Assembly: GCF_016735695.1 (NCBI RefSeq)
Contig: NZ_JAERQD010000001.1
Span: forward strand, 186,001 to 250,000
Source: Microvirga zambiensis WSM3693
Lineage (GTDB): Bacteria > Pseudomonadota > Alphaproteobacteria > Rhizobiales > Beijerinckiaceae
DNA length: 64,000 nucleotides
Reading direction: 5' to 3'
The translations under genes and the position numbers were made by a program. Numbering within the stretch: the stretch's first letter is position 1; each line of letters begins with the position of its first letter. A model generated the notes under the pieces. That model had not been told where the DNA came from. It searched no databases and saw nothing but the letters and a program-made list of their open reading frames with translations. This document shows, piece by piece, positions 1 through 12,134 of the stretch.

Positions 1-91
1 GGGCAGGAGCGGGAGCCGTGGCCATCGGCGTCATGCAGCCGGCAACGCCAAGCGCCAAGGCGCTCGAAACAAACAATACCTTGAAGTTCAT
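1..91 (-). CDS. Putative lipoprotein, N-terminal fragment
   Basis: Only the first 30 codons are inside the window; the gene runs off the left edge. The start is an ATG at 91-89 on the minus strand, preceded by a strong purine-rich ribosome site (GAAGGAAGGAC). The peptide has a short polar start, a hydrophobic stretch (VLFVSSALALGVAGC) and a Cys at about residue 19. The VAGC sequence fits a lipobox, so lipid attachment and export are likely. A Pro/Ala-rich stretch (TAPAPA) follows. Nothing more about function can be said from this fragment. Confidence 0.55.
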   Translation of the reverse strand, partial: MNFKVLFVSSALALGVAGCMTPMATAPAPA

Positions 92-278
92 TACAGAAGT
101 CCTTCCTTCGCCCGATCCTAAGGCCGAGCCGACGGCCCCCAACGATGGGGCCTCGTCCTATGTTCCTGGGTGCCGGATTTTTTCCGCGGCGAAGCTGCAA
201 CCGCTTGAGAACGGGCTCCGCGGTGGGCGATTTCGCCATGCGCCCTAGTTAGGTTCTGCGATGGAGATGGAGCGCCTC

Positions 279-491
279 ATGGATGACCATGTCTACAAGA
301 TCGTGGAACTCGTCGGATCCTCGGAAACCAGCATCGAGGACGCGATTCAGACCGCCGTTCGACGGGCGAACCATACTTTGAGGAATCTGCGTTGGTTCGA
401 GGTGATCCAGACCCGCGGCCATATCGAGGACGGCGAGGTGCGCCACTACCAGGTGGTGATCAAGGCTGGCTTCACGCTCGAAGGCGAGTAG
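279..491 (+). CDS. Dodecin family flavin-binding protein
   Basis: The product is 70 residues, the usual length of dodecin, a small dodecameric protein that binds and buffers flavins (riboflavin, FMN or FAD) in the cytoplasm. Family features visible are the start [14 protein letters not shown], the helix [13 protein letters not shown], the NLRWFEV strand with the flavin-stacking Trp, and the last strand YQVVIKAGF. An in-frame ATG 18 bases upstream (261) would add MEMERL. The ATG at 279 is preferred because it gives the family length and has a GGAG about 11 bases upstream. The gene is a short single unit followed by the Clp gene. Confidence 0.9.
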   Translation: MDDHVYKIVELVGSSETSIEDAIQTAVRRANHTLRNLRWFEVIQTRGHIEDGEVRHYQVVIKAGFTLEGE

Positions 492-674
492 CCGAGACTG
501 GAGCGCGGTCACGGCGCTCAGAGCGGGATGACGCCAGGCCTTGCTCATTCGGTCCGTGCGGCCATGCAAATGCCCGGTTCCACCTGTTAGGTTTCCCGAT
601 CTTGTTGAAGCGGCGTGTGTCCTGCGCCCTTTTTCCGAGCGCTGCTGAGAACACGCCCTCATGGAGGTAACGCC

Positions 675-3524
<2,850 letters not shown>

Positions 3525-3548
3525 GTTCGCTTATCAACGCCGCGGCGC

Positions 3549-3770
3549 TTGTCCCTCTCCGGGTTAGGAGAGGGTCGGGGTGAGGGTATCATGTGAGGTT
3601 ATCTCGACGTCATCACCTCCCCGGACTTGATCCGGGGATCGGTGCCGGTGATCCCGATTAATAAAAGCGCTGCGCTTTTCGGTATCGGGAGGGCCGGCAC
3701 GAGCCCGGCCATGACGGGCAAGTCACCACACCGCATCACCGCTGCCCCTCTCCCACCCGGGAGAGGGGAT
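3549..3770. repeat. Composite palindromic intergenic repeat
   Basis: The gap between the Clp gene and the DUF4239 gene is filled by nested palindromes. An outer pair of CCTCTCC...GGAGAGG hairpins (about 3549-3572 and 3746-3768) flanks a unit of about 110 bases (3609-3719). That unit starts GTCATCACCTCCCCGG and ends CCCGGCCATGACG. A diverged copy of the inner unit lies at 5836-5950 and an inverted, shorter one near 28750-28848. No gene is supported here. Confidence 0.7.
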
Positions 3771-3902
3771 ACACGGTCGCAGTCCTCCGACTTTCCGCCC
3801 GCCGGTTGCACCGTCGGCCCATCTCGTACGACACTCGGCCCGCGAAGCTGGGCGGCAAGCGCATCCTGCGCCATGTCGATCAGCCGATTGGAACAGCCGG
3901 TC

Positions 3903-4643
3903 ATGAAGGAAATCCTCATCGCGGGTCTGTCTTTCTTCTGTCTGACGGCGGCCGGGATCGGCGCCATGGTGATGCATGGCCGGCTCCCTGAGAAGCACCT
4001 TCAGGAGGACACCAATGCGACCGTCCGGCTGGTCGCCAACATCTTCGTCGTCATGACGTCCCTCGTTCTCGGCCTGATGATGAACTCGGCCAGGAACACC
4101 TACGAATCCATCGATCACAACATCCACACGTTCGCCACCGACCTCGTTCTCCTCGATCGCGCCGTGCGCGCCCTCGGTCCGGATGGCGAGGAGACCCGCC
4201 GCCGTCTGGTCGCCTATGTGCAGCGGGCCGTTGGCGACATGCCCGTCGTCGAAAGCGACCGGAGCGCGGAGCTCCTGCTCGACGAGGTCGGGACCACGTT
4301 GCGGGCGATCAAGCCGGCCGACGATCAGAAGGCGGCGATCTGGAACGATGCCCGCCAGATCTACCGCGAGGTCGTGCATCAGCGCTGGATCATCGTCGAG
4401 CAATCGGAGGGCGCGCTTCCGATGCCGCTCGTCGGGCTGGTGATCGCGTGGCTGATCGTGATCTTTGCGAGCTTCGGTTATCGTGCGCCGAAAAATGCGG
4501 TCGTCACCACGACATTGGTGGTCGCCGCATTACTCATGGCGGGGTCGATCTATCTCATGCTCGACATGGACGTGCCCTCTTCGGGCCTGATACAGGCGTC
4601 GAACCGGTCCCTGCAGCGCGTCCTTGCGGATCTGCAGCAATGA
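3903..4643 (+). CDS. DUF4239 family (bestrophin-like) membrane protein
   Basis: A 246-residue inner-membrane protein of the DUF4239 family, whose function is not established. Four hydrophobic segments are visible: about residues 3-23, 42-62 (with the family-typical SLVLGLMMNSARN), 175-195 and 200-223. A long soluble stretch between segments 2 and 3 contains DLVLLDRAVRALGPDGEETR. The two-plus-two arrangement around a cytoplasmic helical domain fits the family. The reading frame stays open upstream into the repeat, so the start is uncertain. ATG 3903 begins right at the first membrane segment; ATG 3873 is an alternative. It appears to be a single gene. Confidence 0.75.
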   Translation: MKEILIAGLSFFCLTAAGIGAMVMHGRLPEKHLQEDTNATVRLVANIFVVMTSLVLGLMMNSARNTYESIDHNIHTFATDLVLLDRAVRALGPDGEETRRRLVAYVQRAVGDMPVVESDRSAELLLDEVGTTLRAIKPADDQKAAIWNDARQIYREVVHQRWIIVEQSEGALPMPLVGLVIAWLIVIFASFGYRAPKNAVVTTTLVVAALLMAGSIYLMLDMDVPSSGLIQASNRSLQRVLADLQQ

Positions 4644-4660
4644 GCCGGCCCGACGCCCCA

Positions 4661-4705
4661 AAGCGCTTTTCGGCGAAGTGGATCCGGTTCGCCGCCAAAA
4701 AGCGC
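4661..4705. repeat. Short palindromic repeat (GGCGAA..GGATCC..TTCGCC type)
   Basis: Contains the inverse of the core of the repeat at 62278-62318: both share the 19-base core CGGCGAACCGGATCCACTT, in opposite orientation, flanked by pairing arms. It sits between the convergent DUF4239 and DUF6454 genes and may act as a bidirectional terminator. Confidence 0.6.
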
Positions 4706-4724
4706 GGCAACAAAAGATAGTGAA

Positions 4725-5690
4725 CTATTTCACTTCCGCCTCGTAGATGTAGAGCGTGGACTTGTCGTCCTCTGGCATGAAGTAGCCGCGGATGCCTGCA
4801 TCGCTCGCTTCCATCCAGACCGGGTTGTGGGTCATGTCCATTCCGGCTGCGCTCCAGAGCAGAACCGGCGTCTGGAAGATCGGGCGGCCGTCGGTGAGGT
4901 TGATGAGATCGAGCCCGCCGAGGCGGAACGGGGCGGCTTCCGGCGTCACCCGCATCTCGGTCACGCCGGAGCACAGCATGCGGCTCTTGCCGGCATATTT
5001 GCAGTCCTGATAATCGAGATAATGCGACGTGTTGAGCGTGCGCAGCTTCTCGGGCGTTTCGCTGGCATTCGTGGGTTTCGCATTCGCGTCGAGCGGCCAG
5101 CGGTAGAACCGGCGCGAGCCCCAGCTCACCCCGTGCAGGGACTTCTCGTCGGGATTGTAGACCACGCCGCCGACATGGTCGGCGAAGCGGAACATCTCTT
5201 CCGCCTTCATGGTTTCAGGGTCGACGCGATAGACGATGGCGCGGCTGTTCGGCCGGTACTCGGCCACAGGCACCCAGATGTATTTCCCGTCGTAATCGAT
5301 GCCGCCCGGATGATAGATCGACCCCTCCCCGAGGGTGATGTCGGCGATCAGGTTGCCCTTCATGTCGATCTTGAAGAGATGCCCGACGCCCGCGCCCGTG
5401 TCGCGATCGTAGCCGTCCACCGGCTGCGGAAACCGCTTGGTCGGCTGCTGGATCTCGACCGAGGACACGAACAGCGTATCGCCGATCTTCACCATGCCCT
5501 GCGGGTGATGGGTGAGGAAGTTGATCGGAACGGCGGAGACGGGCTTCCACTGCGTGGAGCGCGAAAGCTTCGTCACGCGCTCCGCCAGCGCATCCCGGTC
5601 GGGTTCCGCAGCCTGAAGCGTCGCGGGCAAGGCTCCGAGGCAGAGCATCGTCAGAACAGTCGTCAGGCAACGTCTCGAAAGGCAATCCAT
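4725..5690 (-). CDS. Secreted DUF6454-like beta-propeller protein
   Basis: A 321-residue protein with a clear Sec signal peptide (hydrophobic LTMLCLGALPATLQA, cleavage near residue 28), so probably periplasmic. The mature part has repeated strand patterns with Gly/Asp turns and short motifs such as HHPQGMVKIGDTLFVSS, HLFKIDMKGN and HPGGIDYDGKYIWVP. These suggest a propeller fold like that of strictosidine-synthase or SMP-30-type proteins, and I recognise the whole as the DUF6454 family. No catalytic residues are established. The start ATG (5690) follows GGAGGAACGCG. It stands alone and converges on the DUF4239 gene. Confidence 0.65.
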   Translation of the reverse strand: MDCLSRRCLTTVLTMLCLGALPATLQAAEPDRDALAERVTKLSRSTQWKPVSAVPINFLTHHPQGMVKIGDTLFVSSVEIQQPTKRFPQPVDGYDRDTGAGVGHLFKIDMKGNLIADITLGEGSIYHPGGIDYDGKYIWVPVAEYRPNSRAIVYRVDPETMKAEEMFRFADHVGGVVYNPDEKSLHGVSWGSRRFYRWPLDANAKPTNASETPEKLRTLNTSHYLDYQDCKYAGKSRMLCSGVTEMRVTPEAAPFRLGGLDLINLTDGRPIFQTPVLLWSAAGMDMTHNPVWMEASDAGIRGYFMPEDDKSTLYIYEAEVK

Positions 5691-5729
5691 CGCGTTCCTC
5701 CTTCAATGACGAACCGCTACTTGTTCCGG

Positions 5730-5775
5730 GCATCGGATCGTTCCCGAAAGTGCCTTCCACTTTTGGGTCCGATGC
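5730..5775. repeat. Palindromic repeat, ACTTTTGGG family copy 1
   Basis: Imperfect inverted repeat GCATCGGA...TCCGATGC enclosing CCACTTTTGGG. Related copies are at 7876-7922, 36143-36193, 50844-50877 and 63590-63640. It lies upstream of the DUF6454 gene. Confidence 0.7.
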
Positions 5776-5835
5776 TCTTAGCGAGCGGGTGATGTCATTT
5801 TAGTGAAGTGAACGATCCTGTCAGCCTCCCAATCA

Positions 5836-5950
5836 CGTCATCACCTCCCCGGACCTGATCCGGAGATCGGTGCCGGTGATTCCGATAGATTGAAGCGCCG
5901 CGCTTCACCGATCGGGATGGCCGGGACACGCCCGGCCATGACGTGGAGAG
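5836..5950. repeat. Copy of the 110-base GTCATCACC...GGCCATGACG repeat
   Basis: Clearly similar over most of its length to the inner unit at 3609-3719, with the same ends and a variable centre (GATTGAAGCGCCGCGCTTC). The ends are mutually inverted. The sequence is intergenic and contains no supported gene. Confidence 0.7.
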
Positions 5951-6005
5951 GTCATGAAGCGTCGTCGAGCATATCGTGCGCCATCGAGGGGTCGCGCCAA
6001 GCGCT

Positions 6006-7820
6006 CTACCCCTCCAGCTCCTCGCGCAGCATTTCCAGCTCGAGCCAGCGCTCCTCCGCCGCGTGCAGCTCGCTCTGCAGCGTCGTCAGCGCATCCATGG
6101 CCTTCTGGAATCGGGCGGGATCGCGGGAATAGAGCTCGGGATCCGCGAGGATCTCCTGCACCTTGACGATCTTGGCTCCGATCTCGTCCATGCGCTTCGG
6201 CAACGTCTTGAGGTCGTGCTGCTCGTTGAAGGAAAGCTTGCGCTTCCCCGGTGCTGCAGCAGGGGCGGCGGCCGGCTTGTCGGCGCTCTTCGGCTTCGCT
6301 TCCTTCTCGACGATTCGGGCCTGCACGCCGCGCCCGCGCTGGGCGACCATGTCGGTATAGCCGCCCGCATATTCGAGCCAGCGCCCCTCGCCTTCCGAGA
6401 AGAGGACGGAGCTGACCGTGCGGTCGAGGAAGTCGCGGTCGTGGCTGACCAGGATCGCCGTGCCCGAATAATCCTGGATCATCTCCTCCAGCAGATCGAG
6501 GGTTTCGAGGTCGAGATCGTTGGTGGGCTCGTCGAGCACCAGCAGGTTGGACGGCTGCGCAAGCGCGCGCGCCAGCATGAGCCGGTTGCGCTCGCCGCCG
6601 GAGAGCACGCCCACGGGGGTACGGGCCTGTTCGGGCGCGAACAGGAAATCCTTCATGTAGCCGATGACGTGTTTCGTCTGGCCGCCGATGGTGACGGTGT
6701 CGCCGCGCCCGCCGGTGAGCGTCTCCGCCACCGTGGCATCGGGATCGAGGCTCGCGCGGCGCTGGTCGAGGGTGACCATCTGCAGGTTGGCGCCGAGACG
6801 CACCCGGCCGGCATCGGGCGCGAGAACGCCGGTGAGCAGATTGATGAGAGTGGTCTTGCCGGCCCCGTTCGGTCCGATGATGCCGAGCCGGTCGCCGCGC
6901 AGCACCCGCAGGGACAGGTTCGAGACGATGGCGCGGTCGCCGAAGGACTTCGAGACGCCCTCCGCCTCGACCACGAGGGTGCCGGACTGCTCGGCCTCGG
7001 CCATGGTCATGCTGACCGTGCCGACGGCGCGCTGGCGCTCGCGGTATTGCTGGCGCATGGCGTGGAGATTGCCCAGCCGCCGCACGTTGCGCTTGCGCCT
7101 CGCCGTCACGCCGTAGCGCAGCCAGTCGGCCTCGGCCACGAGCTTGCGGCCGAGCTTGTGATGCTCGGCCTCCTCCTGCTCCAGAACCTGGTCGCGCCAT
7201 TCCTCGAAATGGGCGAAACCGCGGTCCATGCGGCGGGTCCGGCCGCGGTCGAGCCAGATCGTCGCCTGCGACAGGCTTTCCAGGAAGCGCCGGTCGTGGC
7301 TGATGAGGACGAGCGCCGAGCGCAGGCCCTTCAGCTCGCCTTCGAGCCATTCGATCACCGGCAGGTCGAGATGGTTCGTCGGCTCGTCGAGGAGCAGGAT
7401 GTCGGGCTGCGGCGCGAGCACATGGGCAAGCGCCGCCCGGCGGGCCTCGCCGCCGGAAAGGTCGGCGGGCTTCTCCTCGCCGGTGAGCCCGAGCTGCTCC
7501 AGCAGGTAGCGCGCCCGGTACGGGTCGTCTCCCGGCCCGAGCCCCGCCTCCACATAGGCCAGGGTGCTGGGATAGGCGGCGAGATCCGGCTCCTGGGCCA
7601 GATAGCGCACGGTGGCGCCCGGCTGCACGAAGCGCTTGCCGCGGTCGGCCTCGATGAGGCCTGCGGCGATTTTGAGCAGGGTCGACTTGCCCGAGCCGTT
7701 GCGGCCCACGAGGCACGCGCGCTCGCCGGGTGAAACGGAAAGCTCGGCGCTCTCGATCAGCGGCGTGCCGCCGAAGGTGAGAGCGATGTCCTGGAGGAGA
7801 AGCAGAGGAGGAGGAGCCAT
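6006..7820 (-). CDS. uup: ABC-F family ATPase, Uup type
   Basis: A soluble 604-residue protein with two ABC ATPase domains and no membrane segments, as in the ABC-F family that acts on ribosomes or, for Uup, in DNA and ribosome-related maintenance. Domain 1 has Walker A GRNGSGKST, signature LSGGE and Walker B ILLLDEPTNHLD. Domain 2 has GPNGAGKTT, LSGGE and LLVLDEPTNDLD. The linker (about 230-290) is Arg-rich. After an Ala/Pro/Lys spacer the C-terminal 75 residues form the coiled coil typical of Uup, which separates it from shorter ABC-F members. The start ATG 7820 is chosen because AGGGGACCAGGA precedes it; an upstream ATG (7856) would add 12 residues without homology. It is transcribed away from the histidine kinase gene. 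Confidence 0.88.
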   Translation of the reverse strand: MAPPPLLLLQDIALTFGGTPLIESAELSVSPGERACLVGRNGSGKSTLLKIAAGLIEADRGKRFVQPGATVRYLAQEPDLAAYPSTLAYVEAGLGPGDDPYRARYLLEQLGLTGEEKPADLSGGEARRAALAHVLAPQPDILLLDEPTNHLDLPVIEWLEGELKGLRSALVLISHDRRFLESLSQATIWLDRGRTRRMDRGFAHFEEWRDQVLEQEEAEHHKLGRKLVAEADWLRYGVTARRKRNVRRLGNLHAMRQQYRERQRAVGTVSMTMAEAEQSGTLVVEAEGVSKSFGDRAIVSNLSLRVLRGDRLGIIGPNGAGKTTLINLLTGVLAPDAGRVRLGANLQMVTLDQRRASLDPDATVAETLTGGRGDTVTIGGQTKHVIGYMKDFLFAPEQARTPVGVLSGGERNRLMLARALAQPSNLLVLDEPTNDLDLETLDLLEEMIQDYSGTAILVSHDRDFLDRTVSSVLFSEGEGRWLEYAGGYTDMVAQRGRGVQARIVEKEAKPKSADKPAAAPAAAPGKRKLSFNEQHDLKTLPKRMDEIGAKIVKVQEILADPELYSRDPARFQKAMDALTTLQSELHAAEERWLELEMLREELEG

Positions 7821-7875
7821 TCCTGGTCCCCTGACACCTCTTGGTCGCAGATGCAAGGCCGCGCCGACTTGTTAC

Positions 7876-7988
7876 AGCATCGGGCCCAAAAGTGGGGCCA
7901 CTATTGGAACCCACCCGATGCTTCTTTTCTTGGCTAGCGCGTCGTGTGGTCCGGAAAACCGGGTCCACTTTTCCGCACGATGCGCTAG
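7876..7988. repeat. Two adjacent palindromic repeats
   Basis: 7876-7922 is an ACTTTTGGG-family copy (AGCATCGGG...CCCGATGCT). 7934-7988 is a second palindrome with ends CTAGCGC and GCGCTAG and the core CCGGGTCCACTTTTCC. They lie between the divergent uup and histidine kinase genes, so any promoters of both must lie in or around them. Confidence 0.65.
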
Positions 7989-8044
7989 GGGTGGACGGTC
8001 ACCGAACTTTGTGATCACCTTCCGACGTTAAGCTGAGCGTTTGC

Positions 8045-10153
8045 ATGACACTGACGAGGCGTCTGCTACTTCTTGCTCTGATCTCGGTGCTGCCGGCGAT
8101 CGTCATCTGGACTTACACAGAGGTCTCCCTGCGGCGTGCCCGGGAAACCGAGGTCAACGACCTCGTGATCCGCCAGGCTCAGCTGGTCGGTGCGGAACTG
8201 CAGCGTATCTTCGACGGTATCCATAGCCTTCTGCTCGCCATCGACGAAATCCCCTCCATCCGCACCTTCGATACGCCGAGCTGCAGCCCCTACCTGAAGG
8301 CTCTGCAAGAAAAGGTGCCCTATATCCTGTCCTTCGTGGCGATGGATATCAGCGGGCATATCCGCTGCCGTCCGAGCGGCACGGTCGATACGCAGCATTA
8401 TTTCGCCGACCGCCCCTATTTCCACCACGCCCTGGATGAGAAGGGCCTCGTCGTCGGCGAACTCACGCCGGTCTTCGAGGAGGGCGAACTCCCGCCCCAT
8501 CCGGTCCTTCCCCTCGCCCTGCCGATCTGGAACGACCGGGGCGACGTGGTCGGGGTCCTGGCGGCCGCCCTGGACCTGCGCTGGCTCGCCGACAACCTGA
8601 AAGAACGCACCACGCCCGACAGCGGATCTCTGACGGTCGCGGACCGGAGAGGCATCGTGATCGTCCAGCACCCGGAGCCGGAGCGCATGATCGGACGGCT
8701 GCTGCCTCAGGAATATATGGATCAGGCCAAGGGCTCAACAGTCGGGACCGCGCAGACGGTCAGCATCGACGGGATGCGGCGCATCGTCGGCTACATCCCG
8801 CTCTCCCTTCCCCCCGAGGAGGTCTACATCAATGTCGGCCTGTCGACGCGGGAAGCCTTCGCCTCGATCAATCAGGCGGCCCGGCGCGGCTTCATGCTGA
8901 TCGGCGCGGCGCTCATCCTCGCGCTGTCCCTCTCCGGCCTGCTCAGTCGCGCCTTCATCACCCGCCCCTTCCAGATCGTCACGGACGGCATCCAGGCCTG
9001 GCGCCGGGGCGATTACCAGGCGCGGATCTCGCTGCCGCGGAAATCGGGCGAGTTCAGCATCCTGGCCAAGGCCTTCAACGACCTGATGGACGATGTCGCG
9101 ACACGCCAGCAGGCGCTCCAGGCGAGCGAGGAGCGCGCCCGCCTCGCCCTGGAGGCGGGACATATGGGAACCTGGTGGTACGACCCCAACAAGAGCGTCG
9201 GCGGCTGGTCGAGCCAGGCCACCGCCATGCTCGGCCTTCCCCATGCCACCGCCGCAATGGATCATCAGTACTGGCTGCAGATCCTCCATCCCGAGGATCT
9301 GGATCGCGTGGTGCAGAAATGGCGGGATGCCGTCAAAGACCAGGGGGATTACCAGGACGAATATCGCATCCGGCTCTCGGACGGCAGCCTCCGCTGGATC
9401 AACTCGAAGGGCCGGGTATTCTTCGACATGGAGAAGCAGCCGGTCTATTTCGTCGGCATCTTCCAGGACATCACCGAGCAGAAGCATGCCGAGGAGCAGC
9501 AGCGCTTCTTCCTCGACGAGCTCAATCACCGAGTGAAGAACACCCTGACCACCGTGCAGTCCATCGCCTCGCAGACGCTGCGCACCACCGAGACTTCGGC
9601 GCAGTTCAAGGATGCATTCGAGGGCCGTCTGCTCGCCCTGTCGAAGACGCACAACCTGCTGACGCGCAAATCCTGGCGCGAGGCCGAGCTGCGCGACGTG
9701 GCGGAACAGGAGCTGGCGCCCTACCGCAAGCCGGGCGACGAGCGGGTCGTTCTGTGCGGCCCGGACGTGAAGCTTCCCGCCCGCTACGCCATCAATCTCG
9801 GCCTTGTCCTGCATGAGCTGGTGACCAATGCCGCCAAGTACGGCGCGCTCTCGACCAATGCGGGCCTGCTCGAAATGACCTGGTCGATCATCCAGAGCGA
9901 CGACCGTCCCGATCAGCTGCGAATCCATTGGACCGAGAGCGGCGGGCCGCCGGTGGCGCCGCCGAAACGCCAGGGCTTCGGATCGCGCCTGATCCGCCGC
10001 AGCATCGAGGGCGAGCTCGGCGGCTACATGGTGCTCAACTTCGCCGAAGGCGGCGTCGCCTACGACATCTCCGTGCCGCTGGCGCACGGCCCGAGAATGG
10101 CGGAAACGAAGGTGGAAGTGGCGTCCATCGTCGATCCGACGCACCGGTCATAA
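8045..10153 (+). CDS. Membrane HWE-family sensor histidine kinase (dCache-HAMP-PAS)
   Basis: A 702-residue sensor kinase. A first membrane helix (about 5-24) leads into a periplasmic double-Cache-like sensor domain (about 30-270). A second helix lies at about 280-302, followed by HAMP (about 303-355) and a PAS domain (about 362-483, with GTWWYDPN and HPEDLDRVV). The kinase core has the HWE features: phospho-acceptor His near residue 495 in LNHRVKNTL, the N-box LVLHELVTNAAKYGAL, and the W-x-E motif in HWTESGG. HWE kinases in this order often act in the general stress response. No response regulator is beside it, so the partner is encoded elsewhere. The start ATG 8045 immediately precedes the first membrane helix. 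Confidence 0.88.
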   Translation: MTLTRRLLLLALISVLPAIVIWTYTEVSLRRARETEVNDLVIRQAQLVGAELQRIFDGIHSLLLAIDEIPSIRTFDTPSCSPYLKALQEKVPYILSFVAMDISGHIRCRPSGTVDTQHYFADRPYFHHALDEKGLVVGELTPVFEEGELPPHPVLPLALPIWNDRGDVVGVLAAALDLRWLADNLKERTTPDSGSLTVADRRGIVIVQHPEPERMIGRLLPQEYMDQAKGSTVGTAQTVSIDGMRRIVGYIPLSLPPEEVYINVGLSTREAFASINQAARRGFMLIGAALILALSLSGLLSRAFITRPFQIVTDGIQAWRRGDYQARISLPRKSGEFSILAKAFNDLMDDVATRQQALQASEERARLALEAGHMGTWWYDPNKSVGGWSSQATAMLGLPHATAAMDHQYWLQILHPEDLDRVVQKWRDAVKDQGDYQDEYRIRLSDGSLRWINSKGRVFFDMEKQPVYFVGIFQDITEQKHAEEQQRFFLDELNHRVKNTLTTVQSIASQTLRTTETSAQFKDAFEGRLLALSKTHNLLTRKSWREAELRDVAEQELAPYRKPGDERVVLCGPDVKLPARYAINLGLVLHELVTNAAKYGALSTNAGLLEMTWSIIQSDDRPDQLRIHWTESGGPPVAPPKRQGFGSRLIRRSIEGELGGYMVLNFAEGGVAYDISVPLAHGPRMAETKVEVASIVDPTHRS

Positions 10154-10189
10154 GAAGCTGGCTCATGAATAGATCGGAGCGCGACCGAA

Positions 10190-10307
10190 ACCTCTCCCCA
10201 GTGGGGAGAGGTCGAGCGCAGCGAGGGTGAGGGGGTACGCCCTATCCGGATAAACCTGCAACCCCTCACCCGCGCCTCGGGCGCGACCTCTCCCTCAGGG
10301 AGAGGTG
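10190..10307. repeat. Inverted repeat pair of CCTCTCC hairpins
   Basis: Two hairpins, ACCTCTCCCC..GGGGAGAGGT (10190-10212) and ACCTCTCCCT..AGGGAGAGGT (10286-10306), with GAGGGTGAGGGG and its inverse between them. The whole block can fold as one long stem. The same hairpin type occurs at 3549-3770. It separates the histidine kinase gene from the transporter ATPase gene. Confidence 0.65.
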
Positions 10308-10507
10308 AAACAGCGCCATGCCCTCTCAGGCTATCGATCACCGGCATTCCGTGGCGAACCGCCAATCAATTATGAGCCAGCCTCTCAGGATGAGTGCAGG
10401 TGATGATATGGCGAAGCGAAAGCCGTTCTCACCATGGCGTCGAAGGTGGATTGACGAAGCGGTTGAGATCGCAAGGATGGCTGCTCGACCCTTCAAGCTG
10501 GAGTCAC

Positions 10508-12121
10508 ATGGTGAGCAGCCCCTCCCCCGTGCTGTCGATCGAGAACCTGTCCATCGGGCTGCCCGCCCTCGCCGACCGCAAGCACGCGATCAGGGACCTT
10601 TCACTGGCGATCGCTCCGGGCGAGACGCTCTGCGTCGTGGGGGAATCGGGCTCGGGCAAGTCGATGACCGCCATGGCCACCATCGGCCTCCTGCCGGGAG
10701 GCGTCGAGGTTCTGTCGGGCTCGATCCGGCTCGCCGGCCGCGACCTGCTGAGCCTCGACGAAGACGGCTGGTGCGACCTGCGCGGGCGCGAAGTCGGTAT
10801 GGTGTTCCAGGAACCGATGACCTCGCTGAACCCGGTGATGCGGGTCGCGGACCAGATCGCGGAGACGTTTCGCACACACGGCCTCCTCACCCCGGCCGAG
10901 CGCGAGCGCCGGGTGCTCGACCTCCTCGCCGAGGTGAACCTGCCGCACCCCGAACTGATCGCCAGGGCCTATCCGCACGAATTGTCCGGCGGGCAGCGCC
11001 AGCGGGTGATGATCGCCATGGCCCTTGCGCTCGAGCCGAAGCTTCTCATCGCCGACGAGCCGACGACAGCGCTCGACGTCACCACGCAGGCGCAGGTGCT
11101 CAAGCTGATCGACAACCTGCGCCGCAAGAAGGGAACCGCGGTCCTGTTCATCACCCACGATTTCGGCGTGGTGGCCGAGATCGCGGACCGGGTCGCCGTG
11201 CTCCAGCAGGGCGAGGTCGTGGAACAGGGACCGACGGACGAGGTTCTGACCCGACCGCAGCACCCCTACACCAAGCGCCTTCTCGCCGCCGTGCCGTCCC
11301 TGACGCCGCCGGCGCCCAAGCAGCTGACGGGCGAGCCCATCGCGCTCAAGGTCGACGCGCTGACCAAGTTCTACGGCGGGCGCGGGTTCTTCCGCAAAAG
11401 CCGCGAGGTCCAGGCGGCGGATGCGGTGAGCTTCGACATCAGGCGCGGCGAGACCCTGGGCCTCGTCGGCGAATCCGGATCCGGCAAGTCGACGGTCGGG
11501 CGCTGCGTGCTGCGCCTGATCGAGCCGGATGGGGGCGCCATCGCCATCGGCGATCTGCAGTTCGGCACCCTGTCCCAGCGCGAATTGCGACCGCATCGGC
11601 GGCGGATCCAGATGGTGTTCCAGGATCCCTTCGCCTCCCTCAATCCGCGCCGCACGGTGGGGCGCATCATCGCCGAGGGGCCGATCACGCAGGGCGCGGA
11701 CCCGGCCAAGGCTCTCGACGATGCCCGCATCCTTCTGGAGAAGGTCGGGCTTCCGGCCCAGGCCGTCGAACGCTATCCGCACGAATTCTCCGGCGGCCAG
11801 CGCCAGCGCATCGGGATCGCGCGTGCGCTCGCCATGAAGCCCGACGTGCTGGTGGCGGACGAGGCCGTCTCCGCCCTCGACGTCTCGGTGCAGGCCGAAA
11901 TTCTCAAGCTGATCCGCGGCCTTCAGGAGGAACTCGGTCTCGCCATTCTCTTCATCACCCACGATCTGCGCGTGGCCGCCCAGATCTGCGACCGCGTGGC
12001 AGTTATGCAAAAAGGGCGGATTGTGGAATTGGCGGAAACCGCGCAACTCTTCGCGCACCCGCGGGACGCCTATACCCGCCAGCTCCTGGCCGCGGTGCCG
12101 GGCATGAACAAGATCATCTAG
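10508..12121 (+). CDS. Dipeptide/oligopeptide-type ABC transporter, fused double ATPase
   Basis: A 537-residue cytoplasmic protein made of two ABC ATPase halves of the DppD/DppF type in one chain, like GsiA or YejF. Half 1 has Walker A GESGSGKS near residue 46, signature LSGGQRQRV and Walker B LLIADEPTTALD. Half 2 has GESGSGKST near 320, FSGGQRQRI and VLVADEAVSALD. Each half ends with the peptide-family C-terminal segment (HPYTKRLLAAVP; RDAYTRQLLAAVP). It would energise import through a permease pair; the only such pair nearby is at 22028-23814. The ATG at 10508 has GGAG eight bases upstream and lies just before the first domain. The aldehyde dehydrogenase follows after 13 bases, suggesting one operon. 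Confidence 0.9.
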   Translation: MVSSPSPVLSIENLSIGLPALADRKHAIRDLSLAIAPGETLCVVGESGSGKSMTAMATIGLLPGGVEVLSGSIRLAGRDLLSLDEDGWCDLRGREVGMVFQEPMTSLNPVMRVADQIAETFRTHGLLTPAERERRVLDLLAEVNLPHPELIARAYPHELSGGQRQRVMIAMALALEPKLLIADEPTTALDVTTQAQVLKLIDNLRRKKGTAVLFITHDFGVVAEIADRVAVLQQGEVVEQGPTDEVLTRPQHPYTKRLLAAVPSLTPPAPKQLTGEPIALKVDALTKFYGGRGFFRKSREVQAADAVSFDIRRGETLGLVGESGSGKSTVGRCVLRLIEPDGGAIAIGDLQFGTLSQRELRPHRRRIQMVFQDPFASLNPRRTVGRIIAEGPITQGADPAKALDDARILLEKVGLPAQAVERYPHEFSGGQRQRIGIARALAMKPDVLVADEAVSALDVSVQAEILKLIRGLQEELGLAILFITHDLRVAAQICDRVAVMQKGRIVELAETAQLFAHPRDAYTRQLLAAVPGMNKII

Positions 12122-12134
12122 GGAGACGACACCC

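Noticed and set aside
601..640. Possible heat-shock sigma promoter before the Clp gene
   Set aside because: CTTG is present, but no matching -10 element is found at the right distance.
5976..7733. 585-codon open frame antisense to the Uup-type gene
   Set aside because: High GC with codon bias keeps the opposite frame open. The translated text is His/Ala/Arg/Gly-rich without motifs, while the minus-strand frame has complete ABC-F motifs.
8003..8029. Possible general-stress (EcfG-type) promoter before the HWE kinase
   Set aside because: CGAAC and CGTT are present, but the first box has a mismatch and the spacing is 18, outside the usual 16-17, so it is not supported.
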